A stretch of DNA of 64,000 nucleotides from Bacteroidota bacterium (GTDB lineage Bacteria; Bacteroidota; Bacteroidia; B-17B0; Aurantibacillaceae): NCBI GenBank assembly GCA_018267825.1, contig JAFDXR010000001.1, positions 110,286 through 174,285 on the forward strand, written 5' to 3'. A program made the position numbers and the translations under genes. The notes under the pieces were generated by a model. That model was not told where the DNA came from. It worked only from the letters and a program-made list of their open reading frames with translations, and did not search any database. Each line of letters begins with the position of its first letter. Position 1 is the first letter of the stretch. This document shows positions 8,661 to 16,740 of the stretch, piece by piece.

Positions 8661-8695
8661 AGGCTGCCTGTTGTGTGTTTGCAGGCAGCCTTTTT
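8661..8695 (+). terminator. rho-independent terminator between phaE and phaC
   Basis: 10-bp perfect stem AGGCTGCCTG/CAGGCAGCCT (8661-8670 with 8682-8691), 11-nt loop, T5 tail. It would uncouple or attenuate phaC relative to phaE. A second weaker stem (GCTCC/GGAGC near 8584-8608) without a T-run lies upstream. Confidence 0.88.
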
Positions 8696-8723
8696 GATTT
8701 CTCAAAATTTCAAATTAATTTTA
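8693..8723 (+). promoter_or_regulatory. candidate phaC promoter overlapping the terminator tail
   Basis: TTTG (8693-8696), a 19-base gap and TAATTTTA (8716-8723; only the last base departs from TAnnTTTG). The spacing is ideal and the -33 box reuses the T-run of the terminator. Confidence 0.5.
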
Positions 8724-8746
8724 TAAAGCACTAACGTACTTTTTTT

Positions 8747-9796
8747 ATGGAAAACAATCTACTCAAAGAAATGGCTGATATGGGAGTGAAAATGCTGAAA
8801 AGCTATGAAACCCTCAACCACATTAAAGACGTGGACATTGCCACCACCCCTAAAACAGCTGTATACACCGAAGATAAATTAACACTTTACCGGTACGACC
8901 GCAGTACAGAACCTACCTATAAAACACCTGTGCTGATTGTCTATGCACTGGTGAACACTTATAAAATGCTGGACCTCCAGCCTGACCGCAGTTATATTAA
9001 AAACTTACTGAACGCCGGACTGGATGTATACCTGATCGACTGGGGCAACCCTACCAAAAGCGATCGTTACCTGACACTCGATGATTATATAAACGGCTAC
9101 ATCAATAATTGTGTGGATTATGTGCGCAAAAAGAACCGCATCGAAAAGATCAATATCCTGAGCATCTGCCAGGGTGGTACATTCAGCGTGATCTACTCGG
9201 CCCTCTACCCCAACAAGGTGAAAAACCTGGTAACCCATGTAACACCTATCGATTTCAGCACCAACGATGGTTTGCTCTTCCGTTGGAGCAAAGACATGGA
9301 CTTCGACAAACTGGTAGAAGGCTACAACGGGCTTATTCCAGGCGAATTCCTCAACCAGGGTTTTGATATGCTGAAACCCATGATGAAGGTACAGAAGCAA
9401 CAAAACCTCATGAACATTATGGATGACCAGGATAAGCTTACCAATTTTCTTCGTATGGAACGTTGGATCAGCGAAAGCCCGGATCAGGCAGGAGAATGTT
9501 TCCGCCAGTTTATGAAAGATCTTTACCAAGGTAATAAACTCATTAAAGGTGAACTCGAAGTAGGCGGTAAAAAAGTAAACCTGAAAAACCTGACCTGCAG
9601 CCTGATGAATATCTACGCCACCGAAGATCACCTCGTGCCACCGGCAGCAACCATTCCGCTGAATGATTATGTAGGAAGCACCGACAAAGAACTTTACAGT
9701 TTTAAAGGTGGTCACATCGGTGTGTTTGTGGGCAGCAAATCACAAAAAGAACTGGCCCCGGCGGTAACCGACTGGCTTAAAAAACGCGATAAGTAG
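8747..9796 (+). CDS. phaC: class III poly(3-hydroxyalkanoate) synthase subunit PhaC
   Basis: It polymerises (R)-3-hydroxyacyl-CoA into PHA with PhaE. The 349 aa length is exactly the class III size. Catalytic Cys141, Asp294 (ATEDH) and His323 (GGHIGVFVG) are present with spacing matching Allochromatium vinosum PhaC, and MERWISESPDQAGECFRQF is a family hallmark. The lipase-like box reads Ser-Ile-Cys-Gln-Gly, where Gly is usual at the first position. It has its own candidate promoter and a strong downstream terminator. Confidence 0.95.
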   Translation: MENNLLKEMADMGVKMLKSYETLNHIKDVDIATTPKTAVYTEDKLTLYRYDRSTEPTYKTPVLIVYALVNTYKMLDLQPDRSYIKNLLNAGLDVYLIDWGNPTKSDRYLTLDDYINGYINNCVDYVRKKNRIEKINILSICQGGTFSVIYSALYPNKVKNLVTHVTPIDFSTNDGLLFRWSKDMDFDKLVEGYNGLIPGEFLNQGFDMLKPMMKVQKQQNLMNIMDDQDKLTNFLRMERWISESPDQAGECFRQFMKDLYQGNKLIKGELEVGGKKVNLKNLTCSLMNIYATEDHLVPPAATIPLNDYVGSTDKELYSFKGGHIGVFVGSKSQKELAPAVTDWLKKRDK

Positions 9797-9815
9797 TTTT
9801 ACTTATATAGCATAT

Positions 9816-9846
9816 AAAAACCCGGCTCTTTCAGAGCCGGGTTTTT
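9816..9846. terminator. bidirectional rho-independent terminator
   Basis: 9-bp perfect stem CCCGGCTCT/AGAGCCGGG (9821-9829 with 9833-9841), flanked by A5 and T6, so it can stop phaC rightward and the type B T9SS gene leftward. Confidence 0.9.
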
Positions 9847-9872
9847 TATTTCTTTCTTCTATCCTGATATAA

Positions 9873-11879
9873 CTAGCGTACCAGCATAACTGTGCCTTTG
9901 AGTTCTATAAACTCGCCACGCGCATTTTTATACTGGATCAGGTAAGCATACACATCATCTGTGCAATGCGCTCCATCCCAACCCTGGGTATCGCTTTCGG
10001 TCTGAAATACTTTGGTACCCCAGCGATCGAATACCGTCACTTTATAATCGGTTTTCTCAACAAACTGGGCAATGGGTAGCCACACAGGGTTCTTGCCTTT
10101 GGGAGCGAAGGCCGATGGTACAAATACAGCCACTTCGGCATAGGCATCGGCTATATTTGAATGGGCTGAATCCTGAAGTCCATAAGGATTTCCACCACCC
10201 TCCACGGCTTCTACATAATAACTGAATTTTCCGGTAGCACTCACAAAATCCGATACATCATCAACATAATGCCGGTTGCCAAGAGGCAGATTCACAACGG
10301 GTACAGGGTTAAATACACCGTCTACAGCCCTGTAAATATTATACGAAGCCACATTCCCCAGCCACGACGAATAATCGTCCCAACTCAGATCATTATAAAA
10401 AATATTGTCAGCATCGTGTTTTACTTCTAGCAGAATGGTTTTCGATACATTGCTCTGAACGCCATCATTGCCGCAGGTATCGGTAACGGTGAGCATATAA
10501 TAATAATTTTGCTTGCTGCAATGCACATCGGCATCGGTATACGAAGTACTGGTAGTGTTATTGTATGCTGCCAGGAAATTGAAATTAATACCATCCGGCG
10601 ACTTATATAATTTCACCCCCTTGTATGGTCTCGAATTATCAACGATATAGGTAATACTTACCTGTTGCGAAGGATTTACGGATACGGAACGGATATATGC
10701 ATAGGCAGGCCCGTTGGCGCCGACAGCCACTACACACGAAAGGTTGGAACTGGCGGTAATATGTCCCGTGGTATTCATCACCACAACCACGTAGCAATAA
10801 TTATTTCCGGGTACCAGTCCGGTGTGCTCAAACAGATTGGAAGTGGTAGATCCGATAAGCGTATAAGCCCCGCCATTTGTTGAACAATAAACAGCATAAT
10901 TCAGTATCCCGTCTGGCAGGCTGCCATAGGCATTCCAGTTCAGCCTGGCCGAGCGCGAGCAGATATCGAATGTGCTTGACAAATGCATGGTGGTTTGTGA
11001 AGTACCGAGCGGACTGATATTGCGGCAGCTATCCAGAGCCGCGATACAATAATCTTCGGAAGCGTTACCGGCTGTAGATGAAGTATACGTATAAGAGGTA
11101 TTATTGATTCCCCAAACCGTATCAACAGGTGTCCACACCGAACCGAAATGTTTATAAATCACATAACCGATGGCATCGGCCGACGCTGAAGGCTGCCAAC
11201 CCAGGGTGGTTGTTCCGTTGGGGTTAACAGAAGCGCTATCGAAGAAAGGAATCCTTGGGGGAGTAAGGTCATTGAGTATTCCTCCGGAAATATTTGATTT
11301 GGATACACAACCAAAGGCATCTGAGGTTTCGACGATGTAATTGTAAGCCACCTGGCAGATCGATACTGTATCGCGATACATCTGACCCGGGCCGTTATAC
11401 AATTGCGTCCATGTACCTACAGGATACTCGCGTGAGAGTTTGTACTGTGTAGATGCCGATGGTAATAATGGGGTACGTGTTGAGTTCCATGTGAGGGTTC
11501 CTACACCATTGCCGGGGTTATTGAGGTTCAGGTAAATGCTGCGAAGGGTATCAGAGGGAGCCGAACTCACCGATGTGCTGCTCACGGTGATGATGTAGTA
11601 ATACTGTGTCTGCAGGTTAGCATTAGCGCCTACATGTGTAAATGTATTCTGGGTATAGGTTGTTACATTACCTACAAGGGTATAAGGACCGGTTGGTACC
11701 GAAGCATGGTACACCTCGTAGCGCGTAAACTGGTTGAGGGGATCGGCGGGAATGATCCAGGTAAGGGTTACATCGCCCGGAGGAACAACCGACACACATC
11801 GAAGCGACGGCGGACCAACCTGGGCAGCCGATACCAGCGAAAAACATGTTAGTAATATGAGAATGATATGCTTCAACAT
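9873..11879 (-). CDS. secreted fibronectin-III-like protein with gliding/CHU_C (T9SS type B) C-terminus
   Basis: A 668 aa exported protein. The signal peptide is residues 1-20 (MLKHIILILLTCFSLVSAAQ). Several fibronectin type III-like modules follow, seen as recurring YEVY, YKLSREY, YVIYKHF, YAVYCSTNGG, KLYKSPDG and YNIYRAVDG strands spaced about 90-100 residues. The last 80 residues (FVPSAFAPKGKNPVW, then KVTVFDRWGTKVFQT, GWDG and a VYAYLIQY strand) are the gliding motility-associated/CHU_C domain used by T9SS for type B sorting. No catalytic motif is visible. It is probably a surface or adhesion protein. A promoter-like TATCTTTG lies at 11889-11896 on this strand. Confidence 0.88.
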   Translation of the reverse strand: MLKHIILILLTCFSLVSAAQVGPPSLRCVSVVPPGDVTLTWIIPADPLNQFTRYEVYHASVPTGPYTLVGNVTTYTQNTFTHVGANANLQTQYYYIITVSSTSVSSAPSDTLRSIYLNLNNPGNGVGTLTWNSTRTPLLPSASTQYKLSREYPVGTWTQLYNGPGQMYRDTVSICQVAYNYIVETSDAFGCVSKSNISGGILNDLTPPRIPFFDSASVNPNGTTTLGWQPSASADAIGYVIYKHFGSVWTPVDTVWGINNTSYTYTSSTAGNASEDYCIAALDSCRNISPLGTSQTTMHLSSTFDICSRSARLNWNAYGSLPDGILNYAVYCSTNGGAYTLIGSTTSNLFEHTGLVPGNNYCYVVVVMNTTGHITASSNLSCVVAVGANGPAYAYIRSVSVNPSQQVSITYIVDNSRPYKGVKLYKSPDGINFNFLAAYNNTTSTSYTDADVHCSKQNYYYMLTVTDTCGNDGVQSNVSKTILLEVKHDADNIFYNDLSWDDYSSWLGNVASYNIYRAVDGVFNPVPVVNLPLGNRHYVDDVSDFVSATGKFSYYVEAVEGGGNPYGLQDSAHSNIADAYAEVAVFVPSAFAPKGKNPVWLPIAQFVEKTDYKVTVFDRWGTKVFQTESDTQGWDGAHCTDDVYAYLIQYKNARGEFIELKGTVMLVR

Positions 11880-11888
11880 TCAGGTATA

Positions 11889-11896
11889 CAAAGATA
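11889..11896 (-). promoter_or_regulatory. -7 box of the type B T9SS gene
   Basis: Perfect TATCTTTG on the minus strand ten bases before the ATG at 11879. A -33 candidate (TTTC) lies 18 bases further upstream. The rest of the 209-base gap to the next gene shows no clear element. Confidence 0.45.
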
Positions 11897-12088
11897 CGTA
11901 TTCTGTAACGGTTTGAAAGCCCTATTATTATGCTGATTTAGTAAATGGTGCGCCTGAAGCGGCCAATTGGGCCATGATTTGTATGGTAATTCGTAAAACG
12001 AGACTTTCAACGAGTAAATTAACTTATATTATTTGAACATTTGTGAAAATATAGATACCTTAAACCCTGTAAAAAACAAACGCAGTAT

Positions 12089-13051
12089 ATGAAAAAATCA
12101 TTACTTATTACTTCGGCCCTCTTTGCGGCTGTATTTACCCTAAAAGCTCAGACGCCAAGTTTTGACTTTCAGAACTGGACATCCCTGATTGGTGAACAAA
12201 AGCAACCCAGCGGCTGGCTTTCTGAAAACGCATATACAAGTCCGCTTGTATCTTCGAGCAATCCAACCTCTGTTACAAAAGACAGCCTCAGCAATGCCCA
12301 TACCGGGTATTCTATGAAAATAAGTACAGTAAAAATTGTTACAAATCCGCTGCCCGGCACACCTCCGACTGGTCTGCCTGACACTGTAGGTCTTGCGATT
12401 ACAGGCTCGGTTAACTTTCTTGGCGGGAGTCCGTCTCTCAAAATAGGTTATAAAGACGTACTCCGCCCATCCAATATTACATTCTGGTACAAATCGATGC
12501 CTATGGCCGGTGATACCTGTGGTGCTACCATCACCCTCTGGCAAACAGTAAGTGGATCAAAAAAGATTGTTGCCACAGCTGAATTCAGAACCGGAGCTAC
12601 AACCAGTGCCATGACCCAAACTACTATCCCGATGAACTATGACCCTGTGGAAGGCTGGAGATGGGCCGACAGTGCAAGCATTGTTTTCGGATCGAGCTAC
12701 AGAGTAGGTTTAAAACATCCTAAAATAGGCAGTATGTTATGGGTGGATGATATTTACTGGGGCCCAACACAAGCTCCTGCTGTAGGTATTGCCAATAATA
12801 CAGTATCTGCCATGCAGGTATCTGTTTATCCGAATCCGGCAACTTCTTTTGCAACCATCGAAACCAACAGCACTTTAGCTGAAAAAGTAAATGTATACGA
12901 CCTCACCGGGAAACTGGTTACCACAGAGCTTTTTGAAAATGGCAAAGCCAGAATCAATACAAGTCAGCTAAATGCCGGACTTTATATCTATAGCATTGTG
13001 GCCGGCGAAAAACAGGTTTTATATACCCAGAAATTTAACGTCACAAAATAG
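12089..13051 (+). CDS. secreted T9SS type A protein, function unknown
   Basis: A 320 aa protein with a signal peptide ending KAQ (MKKSLLITSALFAAVFTLKAQ). The middle (FDFQNWTSL, GWLSENAYTS, then LRPSNITFWYKSMPMAGD, and SMLWVDDIYWG near residue 215-222) has the look of a carbohydrate-binding-like jelly roll found in Bacteroidota secreted proteins. The C-terminal about 75 residues (VSVYPNPATSFATIE, VYDLTGKLV, LNAGLYIYSIV, TQKFNV) are a canonical type A sorting domain. No enzyme motif is visible, so only export and surface or extracellular location can be supported. Confidence 0.85.
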   Translation: MKKSLLITSALFAAVFTLKAQTPSFDFQNWTSLIGEQKQPSGWLSENAYTSPLVSSSNPTSVTKDSLSNAHTGYSMKISTVKIVTNPLPGTPPTGLPDTVGLAITGSVNFLGGSPSLKIGYKDVLRPSNITFWYKSMPMAGDTCGATITLWQTVSGSKKIVATAEFRTGATTSAMTQTTIPMNYDPVEGWRWADSASIVFGSSYRVGLKHPKIGSMLWVDDIYWGPTQAPAVGIANNTVSAMQVSVYPNPATSFATIETNSTLAEKVNVYDLTGKLVTTELFENGKARINTSQLNAGLYIYSIVAGEKQVLYTQKFNVTK

Positions 13052-13073
13052 ACCTCTTTCATCTATTTCTTTT

Positions 13074-13109
13074 AAAAGCCCTATATTTACAGCAAATATG
13101 GGGCTTTTT
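13074..13109 (+). terminator. terminator-like hairpin spanning the next start codon
   Basis: 8-bp stem AAAAGCCC/GGGCTTTT (13074-13081 with 13101-13108) and a T-run, with a 19-nt loop that contains the ATG (13098) of the L,D-transpeptidase gene. It can end the upstream transcript and also fold over the next ribosome start. Confidence 0.5.
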
Positions 13110-14747
13110 CGTTTTATAACCTGCAGCATAATACTATGCCTCGCCTTGTTTGTGGTTTCCTGCGGACACGAGGAAAAAGCCCAGGTCAAAGTAAAAGTCA
13201 ATTCGCCCCAGGATCTGGATAAGGAAATTACCCTGGAGCTTGAAAAAATTCTGAAACCGGATAGTGTTATCACGGTCGACTCCTGCAGCCTGGTCTGCTA
13301 CCGGTATTTCAAAACACTATACGAATCGCGGAAATTACTTTGGTTTAAATCGGATAAGCTGAATACAAACGGCGACAGCCTTTATAAACTCCTGAGTACC
13401 TGCGGGTATTATGGTTTGTATACCGAAACCTATCATTTTCAAAGGATCCTGGCCAATATGGATTCGATCCGGCGCGATAAAAAGTACATCAATGTAACAG
13501 CCCTCACGCAGGCCGATCTGCTCCTCAGTAATGCCTATTTCCTGATGGGCGCACATCTCAACAAGGGTCGCCTGTATCCTGACAGCCTTTTATTACAAAT
13601 ACGATTCGGTGCCCTGAAACACGGCTGGGACAGCATCCTGACAGATGCCTTTAAAAACGGGAATCTCCGCGCCGGTCTTGATTCCCTGGAACCAAAACAC
13701 TATAACTACAGAATGCTGAAACAGGAGCTGGCACTGATCCTGAACGATACCACAAAATTCAACAGCGACAGTGTAGCTTTTGTCAGTGAGCACGATTCGC
13801 TTAAAGTAGCCGAAGAGATTGTGAAAGTGCTCACCCAACAAGGACTCTACAACCGTACTGAAGCTCCCAACGACAGCGTGGCCCTGGCTAAAGCCCTCAA
13901 TAAGCTTCAGAAAAAATGGTATATACAGCCCGATGGCAAACTGGGTAAATACACCAAACAGGCGCTTTCCTACAATCGCGCCAAGGTGATCAAACAAATA
14001 TGCATGGCCATGGAACGATGGCGCTGGGAGCAGGAAACATTTCCGAAAATATACACCTGGATCAACATTCCTGCTTTTGAACTCACCGTTTTTGAAGCCG
14101 ACACCGTTGTGATGCAATCTGCTGTGGTATGCGGTAAGCCCGAAAACCAAACCCCTATTCTGAAAAGCAAAATAGATCACATGCTCATATACCCTTACTG
14201 GAATGTGCCCTACTCTATTGCATGGAAAGAAATACTACCGGCCGTGCAACATGACACGACTTACATACGGCGCAAGAATTTCGAAGTCATTGGTGCCAAT
14301 AACAAGGTATTGGATTATACCAAGCTGCCATGGCGCCGATACAGCAAGGAGTACCTGCCGGTAAAATTCAGACAGCGCATTGGTGAGGAAAACAGCCTGG
14401 GTGTTGTCAAGTTTAATTTTTACAATCCGTTTGGTGTATACCTGCACGACACCAATTCAAAGCGTTACTTTAAAACCAGTTCCAGGGCTCAGAGCCACGG
14501 TTGTATTCGCCTCGAAAAATTTACCGAGTTCGCCGACCTGCTGATCCGCGATGATAGTGTGCATTATACCCACGACAGCTTACAGGTTTATTTCAGTAAA
14601 CAGGAGCAACGCAAACTGAAATTAAAAAAACAAATGCCCATCTATACCCGTTATTACACAGCCTGGGCCGACAGCACAGGTCTGAAACTATATCTTGATG
14701 TATACCGGAAAGACGAAAAAATGATGGAGCTTATTTACAAGCCCTGA
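13098..14747 (+). CDS. L,D-transpeptidase lipoprotein, YcbB-like
   Basis: It forms 3-3 peptidoglycan cross-links or attaches proteins to peptidoglycan in the periplasm. The 549 aa protein starts at 13098, giving a lipoprotein signal with lipobox VVSC (Cys22). A start at 12972 would overlap the previous gene and hide this signal. An N-terminal scaffold region is followed by a peptidoglycan-binding-like stretch (LNKLQKKWYIQPDGKLGKYT). The C-terminal YkuD domain has YLHDTNSKRYF and SHGCIRL with catalytic Cys469. Domain order and size agree with the YcbB/LdtD group. Confidence 0.9.
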   Translation: MGLFRFITCSIILCLALFVVSCGHEEKAQVKVKVNSPQDLDKEITLELEKILKPDSVITVDSCSLVCYRYFKTLYESRKLLWFKSDKLNTNGDSLYKLLSTCGYYGLYTETYHFQRILANMDSIRRDKKYINVTALTQADLLLSNAYFLMGAHLNKGRLYPDSLLLQIRFGALKHGWDSILTDAFKNGNLRAGLDSLEPKHYNYRMLKQELALILNDTTKFNSDSVAFVSEHDSLKVAEEIVKVLTQQGLYNRTEAPNDSVALAKALNKLQKKWYIQPDGKLGKYTKQALSYNRAKVIKQICMAMERWRWEQETFPKIYTWINIPAFELTVFEADTVVMQSAVVCGKPENQTPILKSKIDHMLIYPYWNVPYSIAWKEILPAVQHDTTYIRRKNFEVIGANNKVLDYTKLPWRRYSKEYLPVKFRQRIGEENSLGVVKFNFYNPFGVYLHDTNSKRYFKTSSRAQSHGCIRLEKFTEFADLLIRDDSVHYTHDSLQVYFSKQEQRKLKLKKQMPIYTRYYTAWADSTGLKLYLDVYRKDEKMMELIYKP

Positions 14748-14852
14748 AACATCCTTTAAGTTTTTTGCAATAAAACATTAACGATTTGAATAACCCACAT
14801 TAATTTTTTTTCGCAAAAATTAATCTCAACCGCACTATTCACATTTCCATTT

Positions 14853-14882
14853 ATTGTTTTCTTAGTAATGCTTTTATATTTC
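14853..14882 (+). promoter_or_regulatory. candidate promoter of the phosphatase run
   Basis: ATTG (14853-14856), an 18-base gap and TATATTTC (14875-14882) fit the Bacteroidota pattern with one mismatch in each box. Upstream, three AT-rich TAA-type half-sites (ATTAAC at 14777, AATAAC at 14789, ATTAAT at 14799) with 12- and 10-base spacing could be a response-regulator site. This is weak evidence. Confidence 0.4.
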
Positions 14883-14910
14883 AGTAAGGTCATGTGGCTA
14901 GTTTAGCTGC

Positions 14911-16740
14911 ATGAAATTTATTTTATCGGGAGTACTTTTATCAGCAGGAATGTTTTGCTTTGGGCAAACCGATTCCAGCCAAAATAAAACTCAAACCATT
15001 ACGATTGTGAGGGGGCCCTACCTTCAGCAGGCATCGCCCAACAGCATTATTATAAAGTGGCAAACCAGCCAGGCCACAGATACCAAAGTCAGTTATGGCA
15101 TAGCCTCGTCGACACTGACAACTGTTGCAACCAATTCAGCACAGGTAACCGACCATGAAATAAAACTCAGCGGTTTGAATGCCTATACAAAATACTATTA
15201 TAATGTAGCATGCTCCAGTGCCACATTAGTACCAGCAGCCAGCGATGTTTATTTCAGAACCATGCCCAACTACGGGCAGGCAGGTAAATACCGTTTCTGG
15301 GCTATTGGTGATGCCGGTACAGGCGACAATAACCAGCGTCATGTGCGGGATGCATTCCTGAATTACAACAGCAATCACACCATCGATGGTTGGATCTGGC
15401 TGGGTGATAATGCTTACGAAAGCGGGTTCAACAGTGAATACCAATCGAATGTGTTTACCAACAATATTTACGAGAATGTTCTGAAAAACACAGTGGTATG
15501 GCCGGCTCCTGGAAATCACGATTACAATAACCATTTACCGTTTTCGCCGGCACCGGCTTACTACGATATTTTTACCCTTCCTACAAATGCCGAATGCGGC
15601 GGGCTGGCATCGGGAACCGAAAAATACTACTCTTACAATTATGGGAATATCCATTTTATCGTACTCGACTCTTACGACGAAAGCCGCGCTTCAAACGGGC
15701 AAATGGCTACATGGCTTCAGAACGATTTACAGGCAAACACGCAACAATGGACCGTTGCCTACTGGCATCATCCGCCGTATACCAAAGGAAGCCACAACTC
15801 CGACAACTCCAATTTCCTGGACGGTGAACTTGTGGAGATTCGCCAGAATATTATTCCCATACTGGAAGCCAAAGGTGTAGACCTGATTGTTTGCGGACAT
15901 AGCCACGTTTATGAGCGTTCTTACCTGCTCGACGGCCATTATGGTTATTCCAACCAGTTACAACCTTCCATGATCAAAGACAATACTTCCGGCTCATACC
16001 CTGCGTCGTGTGCATACCGTAAAAACACGCAGCAAACCAGTTCTCACAAAGGCACTGTATATGTGGTATGCGGTTGTTCCGGAAAAAATGATGCCACACC
16101 TTCCTCCGGATGGCCACACCCTGTTATGTATAAGTCAACAAATACCACCTATGGATCTATGTCTATCGATGTAGATCACAATGAACTGAAAGGTACTTTT
16201 ATTGATGTAAACGGCACTCTGTATGACTCGTTCACCATTATCAAGAATGCCGGTGGCGCCAAAACCTATACTATATGCCCGAACGAGGACTTCACATTAA
16301 AATCAACGGTACCGGGCCAGGTAAACTGGTTCCCGGGGAATAATGCCGCCGACTCGCTTGTTATCAATACACCTGTAAGTACTGTATATTATGCTACAGA
16401 CCTTGCAGGTTGCATCCGCGACACGTTCAACATTTCGGTTATATCCTCTTCGAATTGCACTACCAATACCGGCATTGAACCGCTGAATGCCATTTCATTT
16501 GCTGTATACCCAAGTCTTTTAAATAGCACCCAGACGGGTGTTACGATCGAATCTCCATTAAATATTCTGTGCCGCATTCGTATTATAGATCTCTATGGCC
16601 GCGAAATCATGAATGAACCGCGCCAGCTGTTCGAAGGCAAAAACGGATTATCCATACCAGAGCCTATCTCAAAAGGTTTATACCTCCTTAAACTGACAAC
16701 CGACTCCTATGAAAAAACCTTTAAACTCTATGTTGAATAA
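14911..16740 (+). CDS. secreted purple-acid-phosphatase-like metallophosphoesterase, T9SS type A
   Basis: Likely hydrolyses extracellular phosphate esters. The signal peptide is MKFILSGVLLSAGMFCFGQ. A fibronectin-like N-domain (GPYLQQASPNSIIIKWQT, residues about 36-110) precedes a dinuclear-metal phosphoesterase with the ligand motifs GDAG, LGDNAY, GNHDYN, AYWHHPPY and CGHSHVYERS, the classic purple acid phosphatase set. A short Ig/PKD-like spacer and a type A sorting domain (SFAVYPSLLNS, IDLYGREIM, SKGLYLLKLT) finish the 609 aa protein. The next gene starts inside its 3' end, and the following genes are also phosphatase-related. Confidence 0.92.
   Translation: MKFILSGVLLSAGMFCFGQTDSSQNKTQTITIVRGPYLQQASPNSIIIKWQTSQATDTKVSYGIASSTLTTVATNSAQVTDHEIKLSGLNAYTKYYYNVACSSATLVPAASDVYFRTMPNYGQAGKYRFWAIGDAGTGDNNQRHVRDAFLNYNSNHTIDGWIWLGDNAYESGFNSEYQSNVFTNNIYENVLKNTVVWPAPGNHDYNNHLPFSPAPAYYDIFTLPTNAECGGLASGTEKYYSYNYGNIHFIVLDSYDESRASNGQMATWLQNDLQANTQQWTVAYWHHPPYTKGSHNSDNSNFLDGELVEIRQNIIPILEAKGVDLIVCGHSHVYERSYLLDGHYGYSNQLQPSMIKDNTSGSYPASCAYRKNTQQTSSHKGTVYVVCGCSGKNDATPSSGWPHPVMYKSTNTTYGSMSIDVDHNELKGTFIDVNGTLYDSFTIIKNAGGAKTYTICPNEDFTLKSTVPGQVNWFPGNNAADSLVINTPVSTVYYATDLAGCIRDTFNISVISSSNCTTNTGIEPLNAISFAVYPSLLNSTQTGVTIESPLNILCRIRIIDLYGREIMNEPRQLFEGKNGLSIPEPISKGLYLLKLTTDSYEKTFKLYVE

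Noticed and set aside
9005-9715. 236-codon frame on the minus strand
   Set aside because: Fully inside phaC and opposite to it, with no family features; a shadow of phaC codon use.
12972-13097. Upstream start for the L,D-transpeptidase
   Set aside because: It would overlap the preceding T9SS gene by 80 nt and bury the clear lipoprotein signal that starts at 13098.
14776-14804. Pho-box-like direct repeats upstream of the phosphatase run
   Set aside because: Half-sites match only loosely and spacing is irregular (12 and 10); no second copy before pstS supports a shared site, so only a low-confidence note was kept.
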